DNA of 36,980 nucleotides from NCBI GenBank assembly GCA_031292665.1, contig JARLGR010000206.1:1-36980 (forward strand), read 5' to 3'. Each line of letters starts with the position of its first letter. Positions within the stretch are counted from its first letter, which is position 1. The notes beneath the pieces were generated by a model. The model worked only from the letters and a program-made list of their open reading frames with translations. It made no database searches and was not told the DNA's origin. The translations under genes and the position numbers were made by a program. This document shows, piece by piece, positions 8,827 through 19,901 of this stretch. This stretch comes from Mycobacterium sp. Its GTDB lineage: Bacteria > Actinomycetota > Actinomycetes > Mycobacteriales > Mycobacteriaceae.

Positions 8827-9126
8827 ATGTGGGTCGGCTGGCTCGAGTTCGACGTGCTGCTCGGCGACGTGCGATCACTCAAGCAGAAGCGATCGGTGAT
8901 TCGTCCCGTCGTGGCCGAGCTGCAGCGCAAATTCAGTGTCTCGGCCGCCGAGACGGGCTCGCACGAGCTGCACCGACGAGCGGGCATCGGCGTGGCGCTG
9001 GTCTCCGGCGACCGCACGCACGCAATCGACGTGCTGGACGCGGCCGAACGCCTGGTCGCCGCCCATCCCGAGTTCGAGTTGCTGTCGGTGCGGCGCTCGC
9101 TGGTGCGCAGCGACGACGTGGGCTAG
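8827..9126 (+). CDS. DUF503 family protein (Rv2117-like)
   Basis: This 99-residue protein begins MWVGWLEFDVLLGDVRSLKQKRS, the signature of DUF503, small dimeric proteins with a ferredoxin-like fold. LKQKR and ELHRRAGIGVALVSGD are conserved family segments. The ATG at 8827 is preferred over the TTG at 8815 because it matches the family start and leaves an 8-bp spacer after lppK. In other bacteria DUF503 members are encoded beside rbfA, so a role near translation has been suggested; the location here gives no support either way. Confidence 0.93.
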   Translation: MWVGWLEFDVLLGDVRSLKQKRSVIRPVVAELQRKFSVSAAETGSHELHRRAGIGVALVSGDRTHAIDVLDAAERLVAAHPEFELLSVRRSLVRSDDVG

Positions 9127-9141
9127 CCGGCCGGCCGGGCG

Positions 9142-10053
<912 letters not shown>

Positions 10054-10054
10054 C

Positions 10055-10060
10055 TAGGCT
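10055..10060 (+). promoter_or_regulatory. Leaderless promoter box for the RecB-like gene
   Basis: TAGGCT is followed by 7 nt and the ATG at 10068, the geometry of a leaderless mRNA. There is no Shine-Dalgarno sequence before this ATG. It supports 10068 over the longer in-frame start at 10038. Confidence 0.45.
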
Positions 10061-10067
10061 GCGGTTC

Positions 10068-10937
10068 ATGACCGAGCTGCTGGGGGAACGCACGCGGCGG
10101 CCGGCCTTGTCGCCGTCGCGGGCGGCGGATTTCAAGCAGTGCCCGCTGCTGTATCGGTTCCGGGCGATCGACCGGCTGCCCGAGGCGCCCTCGCTCCCGC
10201 AGCTGCGGGGGTCGGTGGTGCACGCCGCCCTGGAGCAGCTGTACGGCCTGCCGGCCGCGCTGCGCGGGCCCGACACGGCGATGTCGTTGGTGGAGCCGGC
10301 GTGGGACACGGTGATCGCCGCGGAGCCCGACCTGACCGACGGGCTGGACGCGGCGCAGCGTGCCGACCTGCTGGACGAGGCCCGCGCGCTGCTGTCCGGC
10401 TATTACCGGCTCGAAGACCCGACCCGCTTCGACCCGCAGTGCTGCGAGGAGCGGGTGGAGGTCGAACTCACCGACGGCACCCTGCTGCGCGGCTTCATCG
10501 ACCGCATCGACGTCGCCGCCACCGGCGAGTTGCGGGTCGTCGACTACAAGACGGGCAAGGCGCCCCCCGCCGCGCGAGCGCTGGCCGAGTTCAAGGCGAT
10601 GTTCCAGATGAAGTTCTACGCGGTGGCGCTGTTGCGTTCCCGCGGAGTGCCGCCCGCGCGGCTACGGCTGATCTATTTGGCCGACGGCCAAATCCTGGAC
10701 TACTCGCCCGACCATGACGAGTTGCTGCGTTTCGAAAAGACGCTGATGGCCATCTGGCGTGCCATCCAATCCGCGGGCCAGACGGGCGATTTCCGTCCCA
10801 GCCAGTCCCGGTTGTGCGACTGGTGCCCCCACCAGCAGCACTGCCCGCTTTACGGCGGAACCCCCCCGCCCTACCCTGGGTGGCCGGATCACGCACGCGC
10901 GGAGGCGGCTTCGCGGCCGACGGAGCCCGCGGCCTAA
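10068..10937 (+). CDS. RecB-family PD-(D/E)XK nuclease with Fe-S cysteines
   Basis: This 289-residue protein is a stand-alone RecB/Cas4-like nuclease (Rv2119-like). It has GSVVHAALEQ (motif I His), GFIDRID (catalytic Asp), VVDYKTGK (the DxK-type core with its Lys) and QMKFYAVAL (the QxxxY motif). Cys25 in DFKQCPLLYRF together with three Cys in CDWCPHQQHC near the C-terminus form the four-Cys set that holds a 4Fe-4S cluster in Cas4 and AddB. It is likely a DNA end-processing exonuclease; no helicase partner or CRISPR array is nearby. The C-terminal tail after PPPYPGW is variable. Confidence 0.92.
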   Translation: MTELLGERTRRPALSPSRAADFKQCPLLYRFRAIDRLPEAPSLPQLRGSVVHAALEQLYGLPAALRGPDTAMSLVEPAWDTVIAAEPDLTDGLDAAQRADLLDEARALLSGYYRLEDPTRFDPQCCEERVEVELTDGTLLRGFIDRIDVAATGELRVVDYKTGKAPPAARALAEFKAMFQMKFYAVALLRSRGVPPARLRLIYLADGQILDYSPDHDELLRFEKTLMAIWRAIQSAGQTGDFRPSQSRLCDWCPHQQHCPLYGGTPPPYPGWPDHARAEAASRPTEPAA

Positions 10938-10943
10938 CCGATC

Positions 10944-11097
10944 GCGGCGACCCGTCCCCCGCAAGCGGGAGGTACCCCCAGCGCCCGGCTACGCCGCGCT
11001 TGCGATCGCCTCCTAGTCAAGCGGCGACCCGTCCCCCGCAAGCGGGAGGTACCCCCAGCGCCCGGCTACGCCGCGCTTGCGATCGCCTCCTAGTCAA
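10944..11097. repeat. Two identical tandem 77-bp units at the oxidoreductase 3' end
   Basis: Copies at 10944-11020 and 11021-11097 are identical, and the first 8 bases (GCGGCGAC) recur at 11098. Each unit holds a hairpin, CCCGC-AA-GCGGG, that could act as a terminator for the two convergent genes, and each ends in the reverse complement of the oxidoreductase stop region. The duplication therefore carries a copy of the gene's last bases including the TAG. The short direct repeat at the ends suggests slippage or unequal exchange. Confidence 0.93.
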
Positions 11098-12460
11098 GCG
11101 GCGACATCTCCTGCAGCATGGTGGGAATCAGCTCGCTGACGGTCGGGTGAATGTGCATCGTGCGCGACAGCGTGGTGTACGGCGCCTTGGCCGACATCAC
11201 ATCCAGGATCGCGTGAATGGCCTCGTCGCCGCCGACCCCGAGGATGGCGGCGCCCAGGATCTCCTCGGTGTCCGCGTCCACCACGACCTTCATAAAGCCT
11301 TGTGTCTCACCTTTTTCCACCGCCCGGCCGACCCGCGTCATCGGCCGCTTGCCGACCAGAGCGCTACGGCCCGACGCGCGGACCTGGTCGACGGTCATGC
11401 CGGCGCGCCCCAGCGGTGGATCGATGTAGAGCGTATAGGTCGCGATGCGCTCGCTGACCCGGCGGGGATCGTCGTCGAGCAGATTGGCCGCGACGATTTC
11501 GAAGTCGTTGTAGGAGGTGTGGGTGAACGCGCCCTTGCCGTTGCAGTCACCCATCGCCCAGATGTTTTCGACGTTGGTTCTGAGTTGGTCGTCGACCACG
11601 ATGTAGCCGCGGGTGTCGGTCCGCACACCGGCGGCCTCGAGGGCCAGGCCGTCCGTGTTGGGGCGGCGCCCCACCGCCAGCAGCAGATGACTTCCGGCGA
11701 TGGGGTCCGCCCCTGCTCGCGGGGTGAGTTCAAAACCGTTTCCGCTCTTGGTGACTCGCACGTCGTCGGCGCCGACGACGATGTCGATGTCTTCGGCCGC
11801 CAGGATCTCCCCGATCGCCGCGGAGACGTCCTCGTCCTCGCGCGACGCCAGCCGCGGTCCGCGTTCCACGACGGTCACGCGGGCACCGAAGCGCCGGTAC
11901 ATCTGCGCGAACTCCAGTGCGATGTAGCTGCCGCCGACGATGACGAGGTGCGCCGGAAGCGCATCGAGTTCGAGGATCGACACGTTGGTGAGGAACCCGA
12001 CGCCGGACAGTCCCGGGATGTCCGGCACCACCGCGCGGCCCCCGACGTTGAGGAAGATCCGGTCCGCGCGCAGCAGACTCTCCCCCACCCTCAGCGTATG
12101 GGGGTCCTCGAAACGGGCGTGACCGCGAATGACGGTGCAGCCCTCCATGCCGTCCAACCAGCTTTCGACACCCGCGCGGTCCGCCAGCATGATGTCGTCT
12201 TTGCGCGCCTTGACTTTCGCCATGTCGACACTGATCGGCCCGGTCCCGACCCCCTATTCGGCGCCGCGCCGCGCCAGATGCGCGGCGTGCGCACTGGCCA
12301 CCAGCGTCTTGGTCGGGATGCATCCGCTGTTGACACAGGTACCGCCGATCAACTTGCGCTCGACGACCGCGACGCGCTGCCCGGCCGCCGTCAGCCGACC
12401 CGCCAGTGGGGGCCCGGCCTGTCCCGCACCAACAATGATCGCGTCGAAACGCTCTGTCAC
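11090..12460 (-). pseudogene. FAD pyridine nucleotide-disulfide oxidoreductase (mercuric/lipoamide reductase-like), broken by TAG
   Basis: Read through, the frame gives 456 residues of a class I disulfide reductase: FAD motif IIVGAGQAGPPLAG, redox pair CVNSGC, NAD motif IVGGSYIALEFAQMY, second FAD motif NIWAMGDCNGKG, and a C-terminal dimer domain with HIHPTVSE carrying the His of the active site. Codon 69 is TAG (12256-12254), right after HLARRGAE, with the frame otherwise open; homologs as I recall have Tyr here. The N-terminal piece is 68 residues and the next ATG (12223) would give 377 residues without the FAD dinucleotide site or disulfide, so no active enzyme is expected without suppression. 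The GTG start overlaps the upstream membrane-protein stop (GTGA). Not present at this place in M. tuberculosis as I recall. Confidence 0.88.
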
Positions 12461-12939
12461 AGGCTGGCCGTCGCCGCGAGGATCGCGAAGCCACCCAGGA
12501 TGGCGACTGCGTCCTCGAGCAAGGCGATCGGCAGGTCGTGTCCGTCGCGGGCGGCCACCAACCGCCGGCGCGCGTGATAGCCGCCCAAGGTGCCGAGTAC
12601 CGCACCGACCACGCCGGCGCCCAGCGAGCTGAAGGTGTAGTGCCATGCGGCGCCAATGACCGCGCCGGCGAATGCGCCCAGCACGATCCGGGCCACGAAC
12701 GACGGCGGCGCGGTACGGGCAGGGGTCTTGGGAAGTTTGTCGACGACCAGTTCGCCGACCGCAAGGACCGTCAGGACCAGGACCGTGATGATGTTGGCCA
12801 CCCAGGACGCCCAGGTGCCGTGCAGGTTGATCCAGCCCAGGAAGGCGGCCCAGGCGACGACGGCGGGAGCCGTCAGTGAGCGCAACCCGGCGACGATTCC
12901 GATCAACAAGGCCATCAGCAGAACGAGAAAGTGTGTCAT
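12457..12939 (-). CDS. DUF4126-like membrane protein (Rv2120c-like)
   Basis: This 160-residue integral membrane protein has about four hydrophobic segments: FLVLLMALLIGIVAGLRSL at the N-terminus, VANIITVLVLTVLAVGELVV, FVARIVLGAFAGAVIGAAW, and the C-terminal DAVAILGGFAILAATASL. The glycine-rich GVVGAVLGTLGGYHARR segment between is typical of DUF4126. Its function is unknown. The ATG at 12939 has AGGAGG about 7 nt upstream and is preferred over an in-frame GTG or ATG further out. It overlaps the oxidoreductase start by 4 bp, so the two were probably one operon. Confidence 0.88.
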   Translation of the reverse strand: MTHFLVLLMALLIGIVAGLRSLTAPAVVAWAAFLGWINLHGTWASWVANIITVLVLTVLAVGELVVDKLPKTPARTAPPSFVARIVLGAFAGAVIGAAWHYTFSSLGAGVVGAVLGTLGGYHARRRLVAARDGHDLPIALLEDAVAILGGFAILAATASL

Positions 12940-13053
12940 GGGAACCCTCCTGGGGACCAACAGCCCGCCGAAATGGGGCTGAGGCCTATGGAGGTGACAC
13001 GGCAGTGGCCCTTCAGTGGCCCTAAGCGGACGCTAACACAGCCGCGCGGGTTA

Positions 13054-14201
<1,148 letters not shown>

Positions 14202-14307
14202 GCGATGACGAGCAAAGTCACGGCGGTTTAGCTCGGTTCGCCCGCCGCCCCGCCGCGAGCGTGCGGAGATTGCCAGGTTCAGCGGCGTGTCGCCGTACAA
14301 ACACGCA

Positions 14308-14325
14308 CCCTCGCGGCCGCAAGGG
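14308..14325 (-). terminator. Possible metH terminator hairpin
   Basis: Directly after the metH stop (14326) lies an imperfect palindrome with arms CCCT-GCGGCCGC-AGGG. It has no T-tract, as is common for mycobacterial terminators. It may instead be an ordinary G+C-rich palindrome. Confidence 0.35.
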
Positions 14326-17300
14326 TCAGACGTTGAAGTACTTGGCCTCGGGATGGTGCAGGACGAACGCGTCGGTCGACTGCTCGGGGTGCAGCTGCAG
14401 CTCCTCGGACAACGTCACGCCGATGCGTTCGGGCTCCAGCAGCTCGACCATCTTGGTCCGGTCCTCCAGGTTGGGGCATGCCCCGTACCCGAAAGCGAAG
14501 CGGGCGCCCCGGTAGCCGAGCTTGAAGTAGTCCTCGACGGCGTCGGGGTCCTCGGCGGACACCGCCCGGTCTCCGGAGAACTTGAGCTCCTCGCGGATAC
14601 GGCGGTGCCAGTACTCGGCCAGCGCCTCGGTCAGCTGCACGCCGAGACCGTGCACTTCCAGGTAGTCGCGGTAGGAATCCGACGCGAACAGCTCGCCTGC
14701 GAAGTCGGCGATCGGCTGGCCCATCGTCACCAGCTGGAACGGAAACACGTCAACCTGGCCCCGCTCGGCGGCCAACTCCCGCGACCGGATGAAGTCGGCG
14801 ATGCACAGGAACCGTGCCCGCTGCTGCCGCGGGAACGTGAACCGGTAGCGCTCATCGGCGTCGGGACGGGGCTCGGCCAGCACGACGACGTCGTCGCCCT
14901 CGGACACCGCCGGGAAGTAGCCGTACACCACCGCGGCGTGCGCCAGGACGCCGTCGGTGGACAACCGGTCCAGCCAGTAGCGCAGGCGGGGGCGGCCCTC
15001 GGTCTCCACGAGCTCCTCGTGCGACGGCCCGTCATTACCGCGCGCACCGCGTAATCCCCACTGGCCCAGGAACAAAGCGCGCTCGTCGAGCAGCGCGGTG
15101 TAGTCGGCCAGGGTGAGGCCCTTGACGATCCGCGACCCCCAGAACGGCGGGACGGGGACCTCGACGTCGGCGGCGACGTCGGAGCGTTCGGGCACCTCGA
15201 CCGGCTCCTCGGCCGCCTTGCGCTGCTCGGCAATGCGCTTGGACCGCTCGTGGCGGGCCTTGCGCTCGGCTTCCTTCTCGCGCGCCTTGACGGCGTCCGG
15301 GCTGTCGGTGTCCGGCGCCTCGCCCCGTTTGGCGCTCATGATCGTGTCCATCAGCTTCAGGCCCTCGAAAGCGTCTCGCGCGTAATGCACTTCGCCTTCG
15401 TAGACTTCGGCCAGGTCGTTTTCCACGTAGCTCCGGGTCAGCGCCGCGCCGCCAAGCAGCACCGGGAACTTCTCGGCCACGCCGCGGGTGTTCATCTCCT
15501 CGAGGTTTTCCTTCATCACCACGGTGGACTTCACCAGCAGGCCGGACATGCCGACCACGTCGGCGCTCTTGTCCTCGGCCACTTCGAGGATGTTGGCGAT
15601 CGGTTGCTTGATGCCGATGTTGACCACCTCGTAGCCGTTGTTGCTCAAAATGATGTCGACCAGGTTCTTGCCGATGTCGTGCACGTCGCCCTTGACGGTG
15701 GCGAGCACGATGCGGCCCTTGCCCTGGTCGTCCTCGGCCTTGTCCATGTGCGGTTCCAGGTAGGCGACCGCGGTTTTCATCGCTTCGGCGGACTGCAGCA
15801 CGAAGGGCAGCTGCATCTGTCCGGAGCCGAACAGCTCGCCGACGGTCTTCATGCCGGCCAGCAGGTTCTCGTTGATGATCGCCAGCGGGGGCTTCTCGGT
15901 CATCGCCTCGTCAAGGTCGGCCTCCAGGCCGTTGCGCTCGCCGTCGACGATGCGCTGGGCAAGTCGCTCGAACAGCGGCAGCTTCGCCAGTTCCGCGGCC
16001 CGCGATTCCCTCGACGACGCCGCCGACACCCCCTCGAACAGGGCCATGAGTTCCTGCAGCGGGTCGTACCCCTCGCTGCGGCGGTCGTAGACCAGGTCCA
16101 GCGCCACCTTGAGCTGTTCTTCCGAAATCCGGCTGATCGGCAAAATCTTCGACGCGTGCACAATCGCCGAGTCCAGCCCGGCCTCCTGGCATTCGTGCAG
16201 GAACACCGAGTTGAGCACCTGGCGCGCAGCGGGATTGAGGCCGAACGAGATGTTGGACAACCCGAGGGTGGTTTGCACCTCGGGGTGGCGCTTCTTCAGC
16301 TGCCGGATCGCTTCGATGGTTTCGATGCCGTCTTTGCGGGACTCTTCCTGCCCGGTGGCGACGGTGAACGTCAAACAGTCGATGAGGATGGAGGATTCGT
16401 CGACGCCCCAGTTGCCCGTGATGTCGTTGATCAGCCGCTCGGCGATCTCCACCTTCTTCTCGGCGGTGCGGGCCTGGCCCTCTTCGTCGATGGTCAGCGC
16501 CACCACCGCGGCGCCGTGCTCGGCGACCAACTCCATGGTCTTGTGGAACCGTGATTCGGGGCCGTCGCCGTCCTCGTAGTTCACCGAGTTGATGGTGCAC
16601 CGCCCGCCCAGGTGCTCCAAACCCGCTTCTAGCACGGCAGTCTCGGTGGAGTCCAGCATGATCGGCAGGGTCGACGCCGTCGCCAGCCGGCTGGCCAACG
16701 CCGTCATGTCGGCAGCGCCGTCGCGGCCGACGTAGTCGACACACAGGTCAAGTAGGTGGGCGCCGTCGCGGGTCTGGTCCTTGGCGATGTCCAGACACTT
16801 CTGGTAGTCCTCGGCGATCATCGCCTCTCGGAATGCCTTGGAGCCGTTCGCGTTCGTTCGCTCCCCGATCATTAACACCGAGGCTTCCTGTTCGAACGGG
16901 ACGGCGGTGTACAGCGACGAGACCGACGGCTCGTCGTCGATGTGACGCTCGCCGCGCCGCTTGGTCCCATCGTTGAACGGGGCGACCGCCGCGGCGACCT
17001 CCCGGATGTGGTCCGGGGTGGTGCCACAGCAGCCACCGACCAGCGAGAGCCCGAACTCGGTGAGGAAGCCGGCCAGCGCGTCGGCCAGTTCGTGGGGCTG
17101 CAGGGGGTACTCGGCGCCGTGGGCGCCCAGGACCGGCAGCCCGGCGTTGGGCATCACCGACACCGGGATGCGGGCGTGCCGGGACAGGTAGCGCAGGTGT
17201 TCGCTCATCTCGGCCGGACCCGTCGCGCAGTTCAGGCCTATCATGTCCACGCCCAGCGGCTCGACGGCCGTCAGCGCCGCGCCGATCTCGCTGCCCAGCA

Positions 17301-17919
17301 GCATGGTGCCGGTGGTCTCCACGGTCACGTGCGCGAACACCGGGATGTGCCGGCCCAGCTGGGCCATCGCCCGCCGCGAACCCAGCACCGCGGCCTTCAG
17401 CTGGAGCAGGTCCTGGCATGTCTCGACGAGGATGGCGTCGGCGCCGGCCTCGAGCATGCCCAGCGCGGCCTCGGCGTAGGCGTCGCGGATGAGCCGGTAC
17501 TCGGTGTGGCCCAGGGTGGGCAGCTTGGTGCCAGGCCCCATCGAGCCGAGCACGTAGCGCTTGCGGTCGGGGGTGGTCAGCTCGTCGGCGACCCGGCGCG
17601 CGATGGCGGTGCCCCGCTGCGAGAGGTCCCTGATCCGGTCGCCGATGTCGTAGTCGCCGAGGTTGGACATGTTGCAGCCGAAGGTGTTGGTCTCCACGGC
17701 GTCGGCGCCGGCCTCGAAGTAAGCCCGGTGGATTGTCTCCAGCACGTCCGGACGCGTCTCGTTGAGGATCTCGTTGCAGCCTTCCAGGCCGCGGAAATCG
17801 TCAAGCGTGAGATCGGCGGCCTGCAACTGAGTGCCCATCGCGCCGTCGCCGACCACCACCCGCTGCGCCAAAGTGTCCAGGATGTCGGTGTCGTAGCGGT
17901 GTTCGTTGATGGCAGTCAC
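14326..17919 (-). CDS. metH: Cobalamin-dependent methionine synthase MetH
   Basis: This 1197-residue enzyme transfers a methyl group from methyltetrahydrofolate to homocysteine through cobalamin. Domains in order: homocysteine-binding barrel (to about 320) with zinc ligands Cys231 (GLNCATGP), Cys297 and Cys298 (GGCCGT); pterin-binding barrel (about 345-620, [16 protein letters not shown]); cap and cobalamin-binding domain (about 640-880) with the cobalt ligand His747 in [11 protein letters not shown]; and a SAM-dependent reactivation domain to the C-terminus. All four modules are present and intact. The GTG start at 17919 lies 6 nt after a TATCCT box. No cobalamin riboswitch is visible upstream. 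The PAC2 gene is divergent. Confidence 0.97.
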   Translation of the reverse strand: MTAINEHRYDTDILDTLAQRVVVGDGAMGTQLQAADLTLDDFRGLEGCNEILNETRPDVLETIHRAYFEAGADAVETNTFGCNMSNLGDYDIGDRIRDLSQRGTAIARRVADELTTPDRKRYVLGSMGPGTKLPTLGHTEYRLIRDAYAEAALGMLEAGADAILVETCQDLLQLKAAVLGSRRAMAQLGRHIPVFAHVTVETTGTMLLGSEIGAALTAVEPLGVDMIGLNCATGPAEMSEHLRYLSRHARIPVSVMPNAGLPVLGAHGAEYPLQPHELADALAGFLTEFGLSLVGGCCGTTPDHIREVAAAVAPFNDGTKRRGERHIDDEPSVSSLYTAVPFEQEASVLMIGERTNANGSKAFREAMIAEDYQKCLDIAKDQTRDGAHLLDLCVDYVGRDGAADMTALASRLATASTLPIMLDSTETAVLEAGLEHLGGRCTINSVNYEDGDGPESRFHKTMELVAEHGAAVVALTIDEEGQARTAEKKVEIAERLINDITGNWGVDESSILIDCLTFTVATGQEESRKDGIETIEAIRQLKKRHPEVQTTLGLSNISFGLNPAARQVLNSVFLHECQEAGLDSAIVHASKILPISRISEEQLKVALDLVYDRRSEGYDPLQELMALFEGVSAASSRESRAAELAKLPLFERLAQRIVDGERNGLEADLDEAMTEKPPLAIINENLLAGMKTVGELFGSGQMQLPFVLQSAEAMKTAVAYLEPHMDKAEDDQGKGRIVLATVKGDVHDIGKNLVDIILSNNGYEVVNIGIKQPIANILEVAEDKSADVVGMSGLLVKSTVVMKENLEEMNTRGVAEKFPVLLGGAALTRSYVENDLAEVYEGEVHYARDAFEGLKLMDTIMSAKRGEAPDTDSPDAVKAREKEAERKARHERSKRIAEQRKAAEEPVEVPERSDVAADVEVPVPPFWGSRIVKGLTLADYTALLDERALFLGQWGLRGARGNDGPSHEELVETEGRPRLRYWLDRLSTDGVLAHAAVVYGYFPAVSEGDDVVVLAEPRPDADERYRFTFPRQQRARFLCIADFIRSRELAAERGQVDVFPFQLVTMGQPIADFAGELFASDSYRDYLEVHGLGVQLTEALAEYWHRRIREELKFSGDRAVSAEDPDAVEDYFKLGYRGARFAFGYGACPNLEDRTKMVELLEPERIGVTLSEELQLHPEQSTDAFVLHHPEAKYFNV

Positions 17920-17925
17920 CCCACA

Positions 17926-17931
17926 AGGATA
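17926..17931 (-). promoter_or_regulatory. Leaderless promoter box for metH
   Basis: On the minus strand TATCCT is followed by 6 nt and the metH GTG. No Shine-Dalgarno sequence is present. It faces the equally spaced box of the divergent PAC2 gene about 95 bp away. Confidence 0.5.
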
Positions 17932-18025
17932 GTCGTTCTATGGAATCTGCCCAGCGGTTACAGGCCTCCGCCAGCTGCTCCGAAGCAGTCCGCGAAGGTC
18001 TGCGCAGGCAACCTGGTTGACGCCG

Positions 18026-18031
18026 TACGCT
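18026..18031 (+). promoter_or_regulatory. Leaderless promoter box for the PAC2 gene
   Basis: TACGCT is followed by 6 nt (GATTCT) and the GTG at 18038. This supports the GTG over the TTG at 18017. Confidence 0.5.
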
Positions 18032-18037
18032 GATTCT

Positions 18038-18916
18038 GTGACCCGCCCGGATGCCAGCGCCGCGCTGCCCGAATTGCACAACACCGTCGTCGTGGCGGCG
18101 TTCGAGGGATGGAACGATGCCGGCGACGCGGCCAGCGACGCGCTCGAGCACCTCGAGGCCATCTGGGAAGCCGACCCGATCGTGGAGATCGACGACGAGG
18201 CGTACTACGACTACCAGGTGAATCGCCCGGTCATCCGCCAGATCGACGGGGTGACGCGGGAACTGGTGTGGCCGGCGATGCGGATTTCGCACTGCCGGCC
18301 CCCGGGCGGCGACCGCGACGTCGTGCTGATGCACGGGGTGGAGCCCAATATGCGCTGGCGGACGTTCTGCGCCGAGTTGGTGGCCATCGCCGACAAGCTC
18401 AACGTCGACACCGTGGTGATCCTGGGCGCCCTGCTGGCGGACACACCGCATACCCGGCCGGTGCCGGTCTCGGGTGCCGCGTACTCCCCCGAGTCCGCGA
18501 AGCGCTTCGGCCTGCAGGAAACCCGCTACGAGGGGCCCACCGGGATCGCCGGGGTGTTCCAGGACGCGTGCGTGGCCGCCGGGATTCCGGCGGTGACGTT
18601 CTGGGCGGCGGTGCCGCACTACGTGTCGCAACCGCCCAACCCGAAGGCGACGGTCGCGCTGCTGCGCCGGGTTGAGGACGTGCTCGACGTCGAGGTCCCG
18701 CTGGAAGACCTGCCGGCGCAGGCCGAGGAGTGGGAACAGGCGATCACGGAGATGGCCGCCGAGGACGAGGACCTCGCCGAATACGTGGCGTCGCTGGAAC
18801 AGCGCGGCGACGCCGAGGTGGACGTGAATGAGGCCCTGGGCAACATCGACGGCGACGCGCTGGCCGCCGAGTTCGAGCGCTACCTGCGCCGCCGCCGTCC
18901 CGGTTTCGGGCGGTAA
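18038..18916 (+). CDS. PAC2 family protein (Rv2125-like)
   Basis: This 292-residue protein belongs to the PAC2 family, related to archaeal and eukaryotic proteasome assembly chaperone 2. VVVAAFEGWNDAGDAASDALEHL is the family N-terminal signature; VDTVVILGALLADTPHTRPVPV and GIAGVFQDACVAAGIPAVTFWAAVPHYV form the central fold. The C-terminal 60 residues are acidic and helical. Actinobacterial members are often called carboxylate-amine-ligase-like or proteasome-chaperone-like, but their role is not established. It is separated from the proteasome genes by 15 kb, so context adds little. Length equals Rv2125 (292, from memory). Confidence 0.93.
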   Translation: MTRPDASAALPELHNTVVVAAFEGWNDAGDAASDALEHLEAIWEADPIVEIDDEAYYDYQVNRPVIRQIDGVTRELVWPAMRISHCRPPGGDRDVVLMHGVEPNMRWRTFCAELVAIADKLNVDTVVILGALLADTPHTRPVPVSGAAYSPESAKRFGLQETRYEGPTGIAGVFQDACVAAGIPAVTFWAAVPHYVSQPPNPKATVALLRRVEDVLDVEVPLEDLPAQAEEWEQAITEMAAEDEDLAEYVASLEQRGDAEVDVNEALGNIDGDALAAEFERYLRRRRPGFGR

Positions 18917-18977
18917 CGCCTTCCCCGCGTCCACCGAACGTCGACCAGTTCGCGGAACGTTTGCAAGATTTTGCGCA

Positions 18978-19865
18978 TCAACTCGACGTTGGGCGATCCA
19001 AGGACAGGTTGTAGCTGCTGGTGGAGCGGCCGAGCGCGGCGACTTCGGCGTCCATTCGGGGCATCAGCTCGGCCGTGTGCCTCAGGATGGGGAATTCGCC
19101 GAGTGGGGTGGACAGCACCGGCTTGAGCCACCGGAACAGACCCACCCAGCCCGGGGAATAGATGCGGCGCGCGCGGCCCTCGATCCCCTCGACGAAGGCG
19201 TCCGCGCAGTTGTCGACCGTGGTGGTCTTGTTCAACGGCCACGGCAACTTGGCCAGCAGTTCGGCGAACGCGGGCAGGTCGGCCTTGGTGTCGCGAACCA
19301 GGGCGGTGTCGATCCACGACATATGTGCCGAACCGACACTGACGCCGTGGTGGGCCACCTCCAGCCGCAGCGCGTTGGCGAGCGCCTCGACACCGGCCTT
19401 CGACGCGTTGTACGGGGCCAGGCCCGGGGCCGCCGCGTACGCCGCCAGTGACGAGACGATCAGCACGTAGCCGCGGCGGTCGATGACCGCCGGCAAGGTG
19501 GCGCGCACGGTGTTGAAGACGCCAACCACGTTGACGTCCTGCACCCGCTTGAACGCCTCGGGATCGACCTGCAGCAGCGACCCATAGCTGGCGATGCCCG
19601 CGTTGGCCACCACTACGTCGATGCCGCCGAAGCGTTCGACGGCCTGTGCCGCGGCGGATTGCATGGCGGGCAGGTCGCGCACGTCGGCGACGGCGGTCAG
19701 CACCCGCTCTTCGCCGAGCTCGGTGGCCAGCGTGGCCAGCTCGGCCTTACCGAGATCGGTGAGGACCAGTTTGGCACCCCTGTTGCGCAGCCGACGGGCC
19801 ACCTCGGCCCCGATCCCCCGGGCGCCGCCGGTGATGAAAACAACTTTGCCCTGCAATGACGTCAT
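18978..19865 (-). CDS. Short-chain dehydrogenase/reductase (Rv2129c-like)
   Basis: This 295-residue NAD(P)-dependent oxidoreductase has the Rossmann motif TGGARGIG (residues 12-19), DVRD, VVANAGIAS (NNAG equivalent), the catalytic Ser in VLIVSSLAAYAA and the YNASK motif. The C-terminal part (WVGLFRWLKPVLSTPLG) is hydrophobic and could sit against the membrane or a lipid substrate; the substrate is unknown. The ATG at 19865 is 7 nt from a TACCTT box. The gene order PAC2, SDR, mshC resembles Rv2125, Rv2129c, Rv2130c with the intervening PE_PGRS and transporter genes absent. Confidence 0.93.
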   Translation of the reverse strand: MTSLQGKVVFITGGARGIGAEVARRLRNRGAKLVLTDLGKAELATLATELGEERVLTAVADVRDLPAMQSAAAQAVERFGGIDVVVANAGIASYGSLLQVDPEAFKRVQDVNVVGVFNTVRATLPAVIDRRGYVLIVSSLAAYAAAPGLAPYNASKAGVEALANALRLEVAHHGVSVGSAHMSWIDTALVRDTKADLPAFAELLAKLPWPLNKTTTVDNCADAFVEGIEGRARRIYSPGWVGLFRWLKPVLSTPLGEFPILRHTAELMPRMDAEVAALGRSTSSYNLSLDRPTSS

Positions 19866-19872
19866 GGTCGAA

Positions 19873-19878
19873 AAGGTA
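19873..19878 (-). promoter_or_regulatory. Leaderless promoter box for the SDR gene
   Basis: On the minus strand TACCTT is followed by 7 nt and the ATG at 19865, with no Shine-Dalgarno sequence. This fits a leaderless transcript. Confidence 0.45.
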
Positions 19879-19901
19879 CTCCGTGGATACCTCAGCCGTG
19901 G

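Noticed and set aside
10068..10937. CRISPR-linked Cas4
   Set aside because: The nuclease has Cas4-like cysteines, but there is no repeat-spacer array or other cas gene, and its place and sequence match the Rv2119-like core gene.
10814..12577. Frame of 587 codons on the plus strand across the oxidoreductase
   Set aside because: It is antisense to a clearly recognisable reductase and has no protein family; its first part is the RecB-like gene's 3' end in another frame.
15250..16554. Long frame antisense to metH, and similar long antisense frames over dop, mpa, dapE-like, lppL and the SDR/mshC region
   Set aside because: They mirror real genes in very G+C-rich DNA, where stop codons are rare; their translations are rich in His, Arg, Gly and Val and show no domain.
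17920..18037. Cobalamin riboswitch upstream of metH
   Set aside because: I see no B12-box-like element or extended structured leader; the start appears to be 6 nt after the -10 box.
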